Shown: positions 8,621 to 16,283 of the stretch, piece after piece | Layout: the number at the start of each line of letters is the position of its first letter | Numbering within the stretch: position 1 is the first letter of the stretch | Made by a program: the position numbers and the translations under genes | From: Gammaproteobacteria bacterium | Lineage (GTDB): Bacteria > Pseudomonadota > Gammaproteobacteria > Steroidobacterales > Steroidobacteraceae | NCBI GenBank assembly: GCA_025355645.1 | Contig: JANXZG010000142.1 | Span: 1 to 39,535, forward strand | Length of the DNA stretch: 39,535 bases | Reading direction: 5' to 3' | The notes under the pieces: model-generated | Seen by the model: only the letters and a program-made list of their open reading frames with translations | Database searches by the model: none | What the model was told of the DNA's origin: nothing

Positions 8621-8636
8621 TGTGGCACAGATCACA
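8621..8636. promoter_or_regulatory. CRP/Clp-like binding site
   Basis: TGTGGCACAGATCACA matches the TGTGA-N6-TCACA consensus of the CRP/FNR superfamily at 9 of 10 core positions. It lies in a divergent intergenic region, about 145 bp from the acyltransferase start and 230 bp from the UbiA start. Both distances are longer than usual for direct activation. In some gammaproteobacteria the CRP homologue Clp controls exopolysaccharide genes, which makes the site plausible; it remains a single-sequence match. Confidence 0.4.
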
Positions 8637-8798
8637 CTTTCCGTCAGGGCAGCGCGCTAAGCCCTATATGCGTGACGCCTTTGCCGATGGTAGGGTGCAG
8701 GGATGGGTAGTAATGCGGCCAGACCGGCCTGTATTCTGGTCGACCGGCGCGAACAGCCGTGAAGCTGGGGCTGCTCGAATCAGGAATTTTTGGCCGCA

Positions 8799-8828
8799 TT
8801 GACCACAAATCGACTACTCGGCGATAAC
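8799..8828 (+). promoter_or_regulatory. Candidate sigma-70 promoter for the UbiA-like gene
   Basis: TTGACC (8799-8804) and GATAAC (8823-8828) are spaced by 18 bp, which would start transcription about 30 bp before the ATG at 8867. The -35 is good and the -10 is moderate (4 of 6). A GGCGGA ribosome site precedes the ATG. Confidence 0.35.
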
Positions 8829-8866
8829 CGGCGCACGTCATTCACTAGCTAGAATTCGGCGGAACT

Positions 8867-9784
8867 ATGAGCCCGTACATCAAGATTGCGCGGATAGATC
8901 ACTGGTTCAAGAACGTGTTCATGATACCCGGCACGGTCGTGGCGATATTGCTCGTCGGCACCCCTATTGGGAAAGTGCTCGTGCCTTCGGCGATCGCATT
9001 GTTGAGCACCTGCCTGGTTGCGTCCGCGAATTACGTCATCAACGAATTCCTCGACGCCGAGTTCGACCGGCACCATCCAGTCAAATGGAGCCGGCCATCG
9101 GCGGCCGGCAGCGTCAAGCCCACCTTTGTTTACCTGGAGTATTTTTTGTTCGCCGCGGCCGGTCTGGGCCTGGCGAGCCTGTTGACCCGAGAATTCCTGC
9201 TTTTTTCAGCCGCACTGCTCGCCATGGGTATGATTTACAATGTTCGACCGTTTCGTTCGAAGGATCGGGTCTATCTCGACGTCCTATCGGAGTCGGTGAA
9301 TAATCCGCTGCGGTTTTTGCTGGGCTGGTCCGCGATTGTCTCGGGTTATCTGCCGCCCTCGAGTATCTTGATGGCCTACTGGATGGGCGGAGCATTTCTC
9401 ATGGCGGTCAAGCGCTACGCCGAGTACCGCTTCATCGCAAATCCGGAGCAGGCCGGACTCTACCGGCGATCGTTTCTCCATTACACCGAGCAAAAACTAC
9501 TTCTTTCCTCGGTTTTCTACGCGCTGACATCCTCGTTTTTTCTGGGTATTTTCTTGATCAAGTACCGCATCGAACTGATGCTCAGTTTTCCACTGTTCGC
9601 GGTATTGTTCGTGTGGTATTTGGCAATCGGTATGCGCCCGCATTCACCCACCAAGGATCCCGAGAAGTTCTATCGCGAGCGAGGCTTCATGGCCTACGTG
9701 GTGTTTCTAGCGGCCGCCGTCGCGTTGCTGCTGGTGGTGGATATCCCCGTGCTGAACATATTTGTCGAACGCCTCAAGTATTGA
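8867..9784 (+). CDS. UbiA-family polyprenyl-phosphate phosphoribosyltransferase-like enzyme
   Basis: A 305-residue membrane protein of the UbiA superfamily with about eight or nine helices. The first Asp-rich motif reads NEFLDAEFDRHHPVKWSRP (residues 59-77). This fits the pattern N-D-x2-D-x3-D-R-x-H-P-x-K-x2-R-P of decaprenyl-phosphate phosphoribosyltransferase (Rv3806c type), except that the first Asp is Glu (residue 60). The second motif is DVLSESVNNPLR (138-149), preceded by YNVRPFRSKDR. The HPxK signature favours PRPP as donor and polyprenyl phosphate as acceptor, giving a polyprenyl-phosphoryl-pentose for periplasmic glycosyltransferases. The DprE1/DprE2 epimerase pair of that pathway is not in the window. 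A GtrA gene follows 19-33 bp downstream. UbiA membership is firm; the exact donor is inferred. Confidence 0.78.
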   Translation: MSPYIKIARIDHWFKNVFMIPGTVVAILLVGTPIGKVLVPSAIALLSTCLVASANYVINEFLDAEFDRHHPVKWSRPSAAGSVKPTFVYLEYFLFAAAGLGLASLLTREFLLFSAALLAMGMIYNVRPFRSKDRVYLDVLSESVNNPLRFLLGWSAIVSGYLPPSSILMAYWMGGAFLMAVKRYAEYRFIANPEQAGLYRRSFLHYTEQKLLLSSVFYALTSSFFLGIFLIKYRIELMLSFPLFAVLFVWYLAIGMRPHSPTKDPEKFYRERGFMAYVVFLAAAVALLLVVDIPVLNIFVERLKY

Positions 9785-9817
9785 CACATTGTTGCCGGCC
9801 TTGTGCTCGTGAATAGC

Positions 9818-10201
9818 ATGTCAATACCGGCACGGCAGCTGGGCCGCTATCTGGTGGCCGGCGGTACGGCCACTTTAGTCCATCTTTGCCTCCTGGCGGC
9901 ACTCGTGGAACTGCTGGGGACGCCTGCGACCCTGGCCAGCGCGATCGGATTCTGCATAGCCTGTGGCGTCAACTACACGATTCAGTACTATTGGACATTC
10001 GCCGCCGTCGGCAGTCATGGTATTCTATTCGCCCGCTACGCCCTGGTGACGATCGTCATGCTGGGTGTCAATACCGTGTTTTTTTGGCTGCTGCATAGTC
10101 GTGCCGGCGCGCCCTACCTGCTGGCGCAGGCGCTGGCGACTGCCATGGTGGTTGGCCTGAATTTCGAGACCAATCGGCGCTATACCTTCAAAAGCCTCTG
10201 A
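9818..10201 (+). CDS. GtrA family membrane protein
   Basis: A small protein (127 residues from ATG 9818) with four membrane helices. The pattern RYLVAGGTATLVHLCLL, then CGVNYTIQYYWTF, and the end NFETNRRYTF are classic for GtrA. GtrA proteins are thought to flip or help present polyprenyl-phosphate sugars across the inner membrane. It directly follows the UbiA-like gene, just as GtrA proteins accompany polyprenyl-phosphoryl-arabinose enzymes in mycobacteria (Rv3789), so it may translocate that enzyme's product. In-frame GTG starts at 9803 and 9809 are possible; no start has a strong ribosome site. It is convergent with the flippase gene ending at 10248. Confidence 0.83.
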   Translation: MSIPARQLGRYLVAGGTATLVHLCLLAALVELLGTPATLASAIGFCIACGVNYTIQYYWTFAAVGSHGILFARYALVTIVMLGVNTVFFWLLHSRAGAPYLLAQALATAMVVGLNFETNRRYTFKSL

Positions 10202-10247
10202 GGTCGCGCTTCATGTTGCCGGTGCTTTCGCATAAAGATGGGCAAGC

Positions 10248-11807
10248 TCATGACGTGGCCGGTCTCTGAGGCGCTAGACCAAGCCAGCGAAACAAGCCCG
10301 CCTCCCGACCGTGCATCAGGTTCGCGAGTATCTCACGATCGGATTGTGAGATCCCGGAACTCCTCAGAAATGCGAGCGCGCCAATGCCACAGATCACGCC
10401 GCCGAGGCCCATTTGCACGATCGCCGGCAACGGCGGCAGAAACACGCGCAGGAGACTGCAAATTGCGATCACACTGCCCCAAACGAGCAGACCCATCGTC
10501 AGTACTCCTTTGAAGTTACGCCATTGCACGTCCCGTCGCATTTGCCACCAGATCCAGAAGTTCCTGAATGCATGGAATGTGCCGGTAGAAAGCGCTGCTC
10601 CATACAAACCGAGCGCAGGTATGAATACCAGCATTGCTGCAACCTGGTATAGGCCGAATAACTCGCTCGCCAACATCAAGCCGGCGCGCTCGTGATATTG
10701 GGCAACCAGCGATACCGGCATCGACATGCTGCTGGGAACGATCGACAAAGCCAGCACCAGCGGGAACAGGTTGGAGTACTGAATATATTTTCCGGCGAAA
10801 AATACCTGGACTAGCTCGCGGTGATAAACGATCACAAAAGCGATGGCTGGGAGCTGCAGTGCCAGGTTAAGATCGATGAGTAACGTAAAATAGCGAGATA
10901 GACGCGTATGCGATTCCCCAGCTGGTACCGCGAAGAACATCGGCTGTATGACGTTATCGAACAGCTTTTGCGGCATTATGTTGTTGATCATTTCAGTCAA
11001 CCTTCCGTAGAACGCATAAGTCGCTACGGCCACTGGCGACAGCATGGCGCCAATGAAGAAATTATCTGTCTGGCCGTACACCAGCAGTGAACTTGCATCA
11101 TTCAAATGATTAAATACCGCGTAGCGAGTAAGGCGTCTTCGTTCGGACGCGTCAAGGGGATGGTCGGTTGCCTGCGGCGTCCTAATCCGGAGCCGCCAAT
11201 GCGCAAGCGATAAAACCATGTACCCAGCACCATAGGCCGCGATATCTGCAAGAATCGCTGAGCGGAGAGTAAGGGATCCGAAAACGGTGATTGCCGAATA
11301 AGCAAGCAACTTGCCGACAGACATTGCGGCGACAGACCCGACGCTATATTGATGCATCATGTGTGAGGCCAGGGAAAGCTGCAGGATGGCCGTTTGGAGG
11401 TACAAGATGATGAGAACGCCGAAAACGGCGAAATCGGTCCGATAGCCAACCAAATCGAATCGGTTTGCGATCACATTCCAGGCCAGCAGAATGATCGCGA
11501 GCATGAGCAGCGTGGAGGCGAGGCGTGCGCGGGCGACAATTCTCACGAGCCACGCGCTGGCTAGAGGCTTCGCCGTGCGGAGATATTCCGGCTGAAATCG
11601 CCGCAATGTCTGCTCGAGGCCAAACGAAGCGAGCGTCGTTATCACCGGAATGAAGGAATAAAATAAATTGTAGATACCGAACGCGTGCTCCTGCATACCG
11701 CGCACGAGGACGATGTAGCTCAGGACCGTCGAGACTTGCGAGATGGCGCGAAAGCGGATCGTCTTGAATATAGAACGCCGCGCTTGTTGAGGAGAGTACA
11801 GATTCAT
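10248..11807 (-). CDS. Polysaccharide flippase/oligosaccharide transporter (MOP superfamily)
   Basis: A 519-residue polytopic membrane protein of the Wzx/RfbX type with about 12-14 helices. The start region SIFKTIRFRAISQVSTVLSY and the segment FGLEQTLRRFQPEY are typical of this family. Function: transfer of lipid-linked oligosaccharide units to the periplasmic face. I chose ATG 11807 because the first helix follows shortly after it and AAGG stands 10 nt upstream. The open frame continues 43 codons further to 11936, but that extension is hydrophilic and low in similarity to the family. It differs clearly from the flippase at 5867-7270, so the locus encodes two flippases. The gene is divergent from asnB across a 484-bp gap. 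Confidence 0.82.
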   Translation of the reverse strand: MNLYSPQQARRSIFKTIRFRAISQVSTVLSYIVLVRGMQEHAFGIYNLFYSFIPVITTLASFGLEQTLRRFQPEYLRTAKPLASAWLVRIVARARLASTLLMLAIILLAWNVIANRFDLVGYRTDFAVFGVLIILYLQTAILQLSLASHMMHQYSVGSVAAMSVGKLLAYSAITVFGSLTLRSAILADIAAYGAGYMVLSLAHWRLRIRTPQATDHPLDASERRRLTRYAVFNHLNDASSLLVYGQTDNFFIGAMLSPVAVATYAFYGRLTEMINNIMPQKLFDNVIQPMFFAVPAGESHTRLSRYFTLLIDLNLALQLPAIAFVIVYHRELVQVFFAGKYIQYSNLFPLVLALSIVPSSMSMPVSLVAQYHERAGLMLASELFGLYQVAAMLVFIPALGLYGAALSTGTFHAFRNFWIWWQMRRDVQWRNFKGVLTMGLLVWGSVIAICSLLRVFLPPLPAIVQMGLGGVICGIGALAFLRSSGISQSDREILANLMHGREAGLFRWLGLAPQRPATS

Positions 11808-12291
11808 CGGCTGATTACCTTGATAGCCGCACCCATAGCTAACCACCGCAGCCGTAGGTCGCGCTTCACCGAGTTTCTCGATAATGCTGGCATGTTGAAT
11901 CCGGTCTGTGGACTGATCCGCGTTGCCGCGCTTCAATCGTAAGATTAACGTGCCGTTCTGTTAAGTTCGGCGCTACGCAAAAACAATAGCATATGTGCAA
12001 TGGGCGACGAGGACCTTCGGGACTTACGCTCAATGCCTAAAGTTCAGCGCTGACAAGCCCGGCTGGGGGCCCCGGCAGCTTAGCCGAAAGTCATTAAGTT
12101 AAGGTGGGGCGCGCAATATCTGACTTGAAATTCAGATGAGCTCTCGCCAAGGTGTTAGGATTTCATCATGCGAGCGCACGGTCGATGCTTGATTTCACCC
12201 CAGTCGTGAGGAACATCTTCAAGGTAGCTCTGCGCGTCGGCTCGCTCCACTGCGTTTCAGCAAGATTTGCGCACTGCCGGGAGGCCGATCA
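11808..12291. other. Intergenic region between flippase and asnB
   Basis: A 484-bp divergent region. It contains a GC-rich imperfect inverted repeat around 12056-12086 (CGGCT and AGCCG arms) and the ribosome site of asnB. I see no open frame with recognisable similarity, no riboswitch core and no strong promoter hexamers. Promoters for both flanking genes are expected here but cannot be placed. Confidence 0.5.
12279..12284 (+). promoter_or_regulatory. Ribosome binding site fixing the GTG start of asnB
   Basis: GGGAGG stands 7 nt before GTG 12292. The start matters because Cys2 must become the N-terminal nucleophile. The next codons read CGIAGF, exactly the family's N-terminus, so GTG rather than a later ATG is the true start. 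Confidence 0.85.
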
Positions 12292-14238
12292 GTGTGCGGC
12301 ATAGCGGGATTCTTGTGCCTAGGGTCGTTAGCCAGCGACAAAGCAGCCGAAGATTTGCGCAGGATGGCCCATACGATCGCGCATCGCGGACCAGATGGAG
12401 AGGGAATTTGGCACGACTCGGCGGCGGGCGTCGGCCTTGCTCACCGCAGGCTGGCGATCATCGATCTGTCTCCGCTCGGGGCGCAGCCCATGCATTCGGC
12501 GAGCGGCCGGATGGTGATCAGCTTTAACGGCGAAGTCTACAACTATCGCGCCCTACGCTCGGACCTGGAGCGCACAGGTCATCAGTTTCGCAGCTCTTCA
12601 GACACCGAAGTACTGCTCGAAGCCATGGAGTGCTGGGGTGTGGAAACGGCGCTGCGGCGCGCCCGAGGGATGTTTGCGCTCGCGCTGTGGGATCGCCAGG
12701 AGCGCTCGCTATACCTCGCCCGCGATCGATTCGGTGAGAAGCCGCTGCACTTCGGGCAATCCGGCAAGGCCCTGCTCTTTGGTTCGGAACTCAAAGCACT
12801 ACGGGCTCATTCAGCTTGGAATGCGCAGCTCAATCGCGATGCTTTGGCATTGATGCTGCGTCATAATTACATTCCTGCGCCGCATACAATCTACGATGGG
12901 ATTGGTAAAGTGCGCCCCGGATCGTTTGTACGTATTCATGTGCAGCGGGAAACCTTTGCCATAGAAGAGAAGTCCTATTGGTCTGCTCGACCAGTCGCAC
13001 CAGCGCGCGCGCAAACGCGTCGCGTAAGCGATGCTGACACCGTCGAGCGCCTCCAGGGGGAGCTGGTCGAGGCAGTCAATTTGCAAATGGTGGCAGACGT
13101 GCCGGTCGGGGCGTTCCTATCCGGAGGAATCGATTCCTCGCTGATCGTTTCTCTCATGCAACATGCAAGTAGACGACCCGTCCGCACTTTCTCGATCGGC
13201 TTCACGGAGCAGGAATATAATGAGGCGCCCTTTGCTCGTCGCGTCGCGTCCCATCTCGGCACCGAGCACACGGAACTCATGGTATCCGCGCAAGACGCGC
13301 TGGCGGTTATTCCAAAATTAGCAGACATTTATGACGAGCCGTTCGCGGATTCGTCGCAGATTCCCACCTATCTCGTCAGTCAACTCGCCCGGCAATCGGT
13401 AACGGTCTCTTTGTCCGGAGACGGCGGCGATGAGCTGTTCGGCGGTTACCAACATTATACCAAGACCATCGATTATTGGCGTCGGGTGCAGCGGGTACCG
13501 GCCGCGATGCGGGCAGTCGTGAGAGGGCTGGTAGGGAGCCTGCCACTGGCGTGGATCGAGGTTCTTGCGGCGCCGGCATTGGTCGGTAGATGGCGTAGCC
13601 AATGGCATCTGGCTGATCGCATCAAGGAGCGCTCGCCGCAACTTTTTGCAAAAAACTTCCAACATCTGTACCGCACTTATTCGTCCTTCTGGCATTGCCC
13701 GGAAGACGTGGTACTTAACTCGCGAGAGCCTAACACCGTTCTGAGCAGCTACGAAAGCCATCCGACCGGCGTGAGCGCGATGGAGCATATGATGCTTATG
13801 GACACGCGCCAGTACCTGCCCGATGACATCCTCGTGAAAGTCGATCGCGCGGCGATGTACGTAAGTTTGGAGACCCGTGTTCCGCTTCTTGATCCACAAG
13901 TCGCAGAGGTCGCCTGGGACACTCCTCTCGACGTGCACTGTCGCGATGGCCGGGGTAAATGGCTGCTACGCCAGGTCCTCGCCCGCTACGTGCCGCCGGA
14001 TTTATTTGATCGCCCGAAAGGTGGCTTTGCGATTCCGCTCGCGCAATGGCTTCGAGGGCCGCTTAAGAACTGGGCCGAGCATTTGCTTGATCCAGCGCGA
14101 CTCCGCCGCGAGGGTATATTTGAGCCGACCGTTATCGAACGCCGCTGGCGTCAGCACCAGGCGGGACTTGCAGACTGGTCAATTCAGTTGTGGACCGTGC
14201 TAATGGCGCAGGGCTGGCTCGAACGATGGAAGCCCTGA
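12292..14238 (+). CDS. asnB: Asparagine synthase-like amidotransferase (glutamine-hydrolysing)
   Basis: A 648-residue, full-length two-domain enzyme. The N-terminal class II glutaminase domain begins M-CGIAGF with catalytic Cys2, and continues with HRGPDGEG, LAHRRLAIIDLS and SFNGEVYNYR. The C-terminal synthetase domain has the ATP pyrophosphatase loop SGGIDSS (about residues 276-282) and SLSGDGGDELFGGY (about 372-385). The biochemical reaction of the family is ATP-dependent transfer of glutamine ammonia to a carboxylate. Paralogues of 630-650 residues in exopolysaccharide loci (the exosortase-associated amidotransferase group) probably amidate a uronic acid or amino-acid substituent of the glycan rather than make free asparagine. 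Which applies here is not decided by sequence. The stop abuts, without a gap, the stop of the convergent dehydrogenase gene. Confidence 0.9.
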   Translation: MCGIAGFLCLGSLASDKAAEDLRRMAHTIAHRGPDGEGIWHDSAAGVGLAHRRLAIIDLSPLGAQPMHSASGRMVISFNGEVYNYRALRSDLERTGHQFRSSSDTEVLLEAMECWGVETALRRARGMFALALWDRQERSLYLARDRFGEKPLHFGQSGKALLFGSELKALRAHSAWNAQLNRDALALMLRHNYIPAPHTIYDGIGKVRPGSFVRIHVQRETFAIEEKSYWSARPVAPARAQTRRVSDADTVERLQGELVEAVNLQMVADVPVGAFLSGGIDSSLIVSLMQHASRRPVRTFSIGFTEQEYNEAPFARRVASHLGTEHTELMVSAQDALAVIPKLADIYDEPFADSSQIPTYLVSQLARQSVTVSLSGDGGDELFGGYQHYTKTIDYWRRVQRVPAAMRAVVRGLVGSLPLAWIEVLAAPALVGRWRSQWHLADRIKERSPQLFAKNFQHLYRTYSSFWHCPEDVVLNSREPNTVLSSYESHPTGVSAMEHMMLMDTRQYLPDDILVKVDRAAMYVSLETRVPLLDPQVAEVAWDTPLDVHCRDGRGKWLLRQVLARYVPPDLFDRPKGGFAIPLAQWLRGPLKNWAEHLLDPARLRREGIFEPTVIERRWRQHQAGLADWSIQLWTVLMAQGWLERWKP

Positions 14239-16245
14239 TTAGTAGTGCTGAGTACCCGCGAGGTAGTCGATGATGGCAGCGCGCTGAGCTGGATCGCTCA
14301 CCCCCTGAAAGGTCATCGCGGTACCCGGAACCACGCCCTGCGGAGACTTCAGAAAAGCATCAAGCTTCTCCTTCGTCCACTTGCCCTGCAGCGCCTTCAA
14401 CGCGGGCGAATAACCCTGAAATCCAGTTGCTGACGCGACCGGACGGCCGACAATTCCGGCGAGATCCGGGCCGTAGGCGTGCGTCATGCCGTCAATCGCC
14501 TTGTGGCACCCGCCGCAGGCCGTTCCGAACAGCACGGCACCCCCGGTTCCTTCAGCCGGTGTGAGCGAAATAATGCTGGACGTGTCCGTCCAAAGCACCA
14601 GCCTGCCATCACGCCCCTCGATGATGTCACGGATACGCTCGCCGATCTCGATCGGCTCCGAGTACACCACCCTCTGATCCAACAAGCGAATGCGGAACAG
14701 GGCGTGTCCATGCAGCGAACCGACCATTAGATCGCCCTTCCATACCGGAAAGCGATCCTGCTCGATCCGTACCAAATTGGATACCCCTATGGAGGGTACC
14801 CAAACGAAGGTGGGCTGCTGGTAGCCGTCGTGCCGGCCCTGTACACGATTCAAGGGCCACGCGGCGGAACCGTAGTCGGTGCCATAGGTCACGAGCGGCC
14901 AGCCGTAGTTGGCGCCCCGCACGATGAAATTGAGTTCATCGCCGCCCTGCGGTCCGTGCTCTGTGCTCCAGATGGCGCCTTCTGGAGTGATGTACAGGCC
15001 TTGCGGATTGCGATGCCCCATGCTGTAGATTTCGCTCGTGCCGTCCTCCAGATGGATCAAAATCGTCTTTCCGTAGGACACCTTAGGATCCTGCGAGAAC
15101 ATCTGCTTGGTCTCGACGCCGGTGAAGTCATGATCGCCGAGCGTCAGCATCAGCCTCTGATCGCCGAGGAACCCGAGCCGGCCGCCAACCTCCATGCCCG
15201 CGAATGGATTGTTCTCATGGACGCTGTTCTCCCCGCGCAACGAAACGCAGGGCGTGGCCTCAAAGACGGTTTCCCAATGCAGGCTTGGATCGCCGGCCAG
15301 GAACGCTTCGCGGGTCCCAGACAGGCTGGAAACACGCACTACGAAACATTTTTGCGCGCGCTTCCAGAAGTGATGCGACGCAAAGATTCGAACATTGTCG
15401 CCCTGCTCCTGAACACGAACATCGGCGACTCTGAATTGCCAGGTCTGCACCCCCTGCAGCCTATCCGAGGCATCGCCGCCGGTCGGTTTACCCGCATAGC
15501 CTTCGGGGTTTGCGTCAACCGCAAAATCCTGAATGTTGGCAGGCACCGTATAGGGCAATTGCTTGATCGAGAACGCGTCGTTTCCCTTTTGCCACTGGAA
15601 AACGTATATCCGGCCGTCGCCGGTAGCAAGCAAGTATTGGTCGCCGATCAAGCTGATACCGCCGCCGCGTACTTCCGTGCCCGGAATGCTGTCGCGGTAG
15701 GTCACCGCATGAAGCGTATAGAAAGCGGTGCTGATGTTGGATTCGGTCCTCACCATGTGCAGATGCTGCGGACCATAGGCCCGATAGCCCACTATACCCA
15801 GCAGTGCAGCCACAGCGAGGGCGAGCAGTGTCAGTACGGGCATTTTGAAACGTCTCAGGCCGAAGCCGAGCGACGCGAGCACGATCGCTGTGCCGAACAT
15901 CGCGAGGATCATCGAGCGCGACCCCACCGGTGCTGGCTTGCTCATCAAGAAATAAAGGAATGTCAGGCAGAACACGCTGAAAGTGACGTTGGCCGCCAGC
16001 AACGCGCCCACCGGCCGACCAATTGAGCGTATGACCAACAGGAGGAGAACGCCTGCTAGATAGGCGGCAGCGAGCACGCTCGCTGCGTGCTCGGGATTAT
16101 CGGCCGCCCAAAATGCCACATGCGATTTCACTTCCGGCAGCAGCAGCAGGAGCGCAAGGGCCAGCACATGCCAAGCGAGCAGGAAGCCAAGGCCGCGGCG
16201 GGTCGGGGCCGCGCCGGATGGATTTAGTGACGGCTCGATTTGCAC
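14239..16245 (-). CDS. Membrane-anchored PQQ-type sugar dehydrogenase fused to cytochrome c
   Basis: A 668-residue three-part protein. Residues about 18-155 form five membrane helices with no signal peptide. About 165-560 form a beta-propeller of the soluble glucose/sorbosone dehydrogenase family, with GHRNPQGLY, EHGPQGGDELN and ANYGWPLVTYG. About 570-668 form a class I cytochrome c with the haem site CGGCH and a likely distal ligand Met in PGTAMTFQG. The protein probably oxidises a sugar or alcohol in the periplasm with PQQ and passes electrons through its own haem to the respiratory chain. A structural or sensory use of the propeller is possible. GTG 16245 is the start, with GGAG 10 nt upstream. 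It ends the minus-strand run beginning at 23031 and lies 38 bp after a GT4 gene. Its presence in a polysaccharide locus is unusual. Confidence 0.82.
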   Translation of the reverse strand: MQIEPSLNPSGAAPTRRGLGFLLAWHVLALALLLLLPEVKSHVAFWAADNPEHAASVLAAAYLAGVLLLLVIRSIGRPVGALLAANVTFSVFCLTFLYFLMSKPAPVGSRSMILAMFGTAIVLASLGFGLRRFKMPVLTLLALAVAALLGIVGYRAYGPQHLHMVRTESNISTAFYTLHAVTYRDSIPGTEVRGGGISLIGDQYLLATGDGRIYVFQWQKGNDAFSIKQLPYTVPANIQDFAVDANPEGYAGKPTGGDASDRLQGVQTWQFRVADVRVQEQGDNVRIFASHHFWKRAQKCFVVRVSSLSGTREAFLAGDPSLHWETVFEATPCVSLRGENSVHENNPFAGMEVGGRLGFLGDQRLMLTLGDHDFTGVETKQMFSQDPKVSYGKTILIHLEDGTSEIYSMGHRNPQGLYITPEGAIWSTEHGPQGGDELNFIVRGANYGWPLVTYGTDYGSAAWPLNRVQGRHDGYQQPTFVWVPSIGVSNLVRIEQDRFPVWKGDLMVGSLHGHALFRIRLLDQRVVYSEPIEIGERIRDIIEGRDGRLVLWTDTSSIISLTPAEGTGGAVLFGTACGGCHKAIDGMTHAYGPDLAGIVGRPVASATGFQGYSPALKALQGKWTKEKLDAFLKSPQGVVPGTAMTFQGVSDPAQRAAIIDYLAGTQHY

Positions 16246-16283
16246 CTGGTCATTTCTCCAAATTAGTCATGGCATCCGATTAC

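Larger units (their letters stand above)
8477..8866. other. Intergenic region between divergent genes
   Basis: A 390-bp region between the acyltransferase (minus) and the UbiA-like gene (plus). It holds a CRP-type palindrome at 8621-8636 and a candidate sigma-70 promoter facing the UbiA gene at 8799-8828. Short open frames on both strands (for example 8617-8802) have no recognisable protein similarity and no ribosome site, and I do not call them genes. Confidence 0.6.

Noticed and set aside
8617..8802. 61-codon open frame before the UbiA gene
   Set aside because: No ribosome site or similarity; it overlaps the CRP-like palindrome and runs into the probable promoter region.
14830..16026. 398-codon plus-strand open frame
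   Set aside because: It lies entirely antisense to the dehydrogenase-cytochrome gene, whose motifs are unmistakable; the translation is rich in Arg and His with no recognisable domain, typical of a shadow frame.
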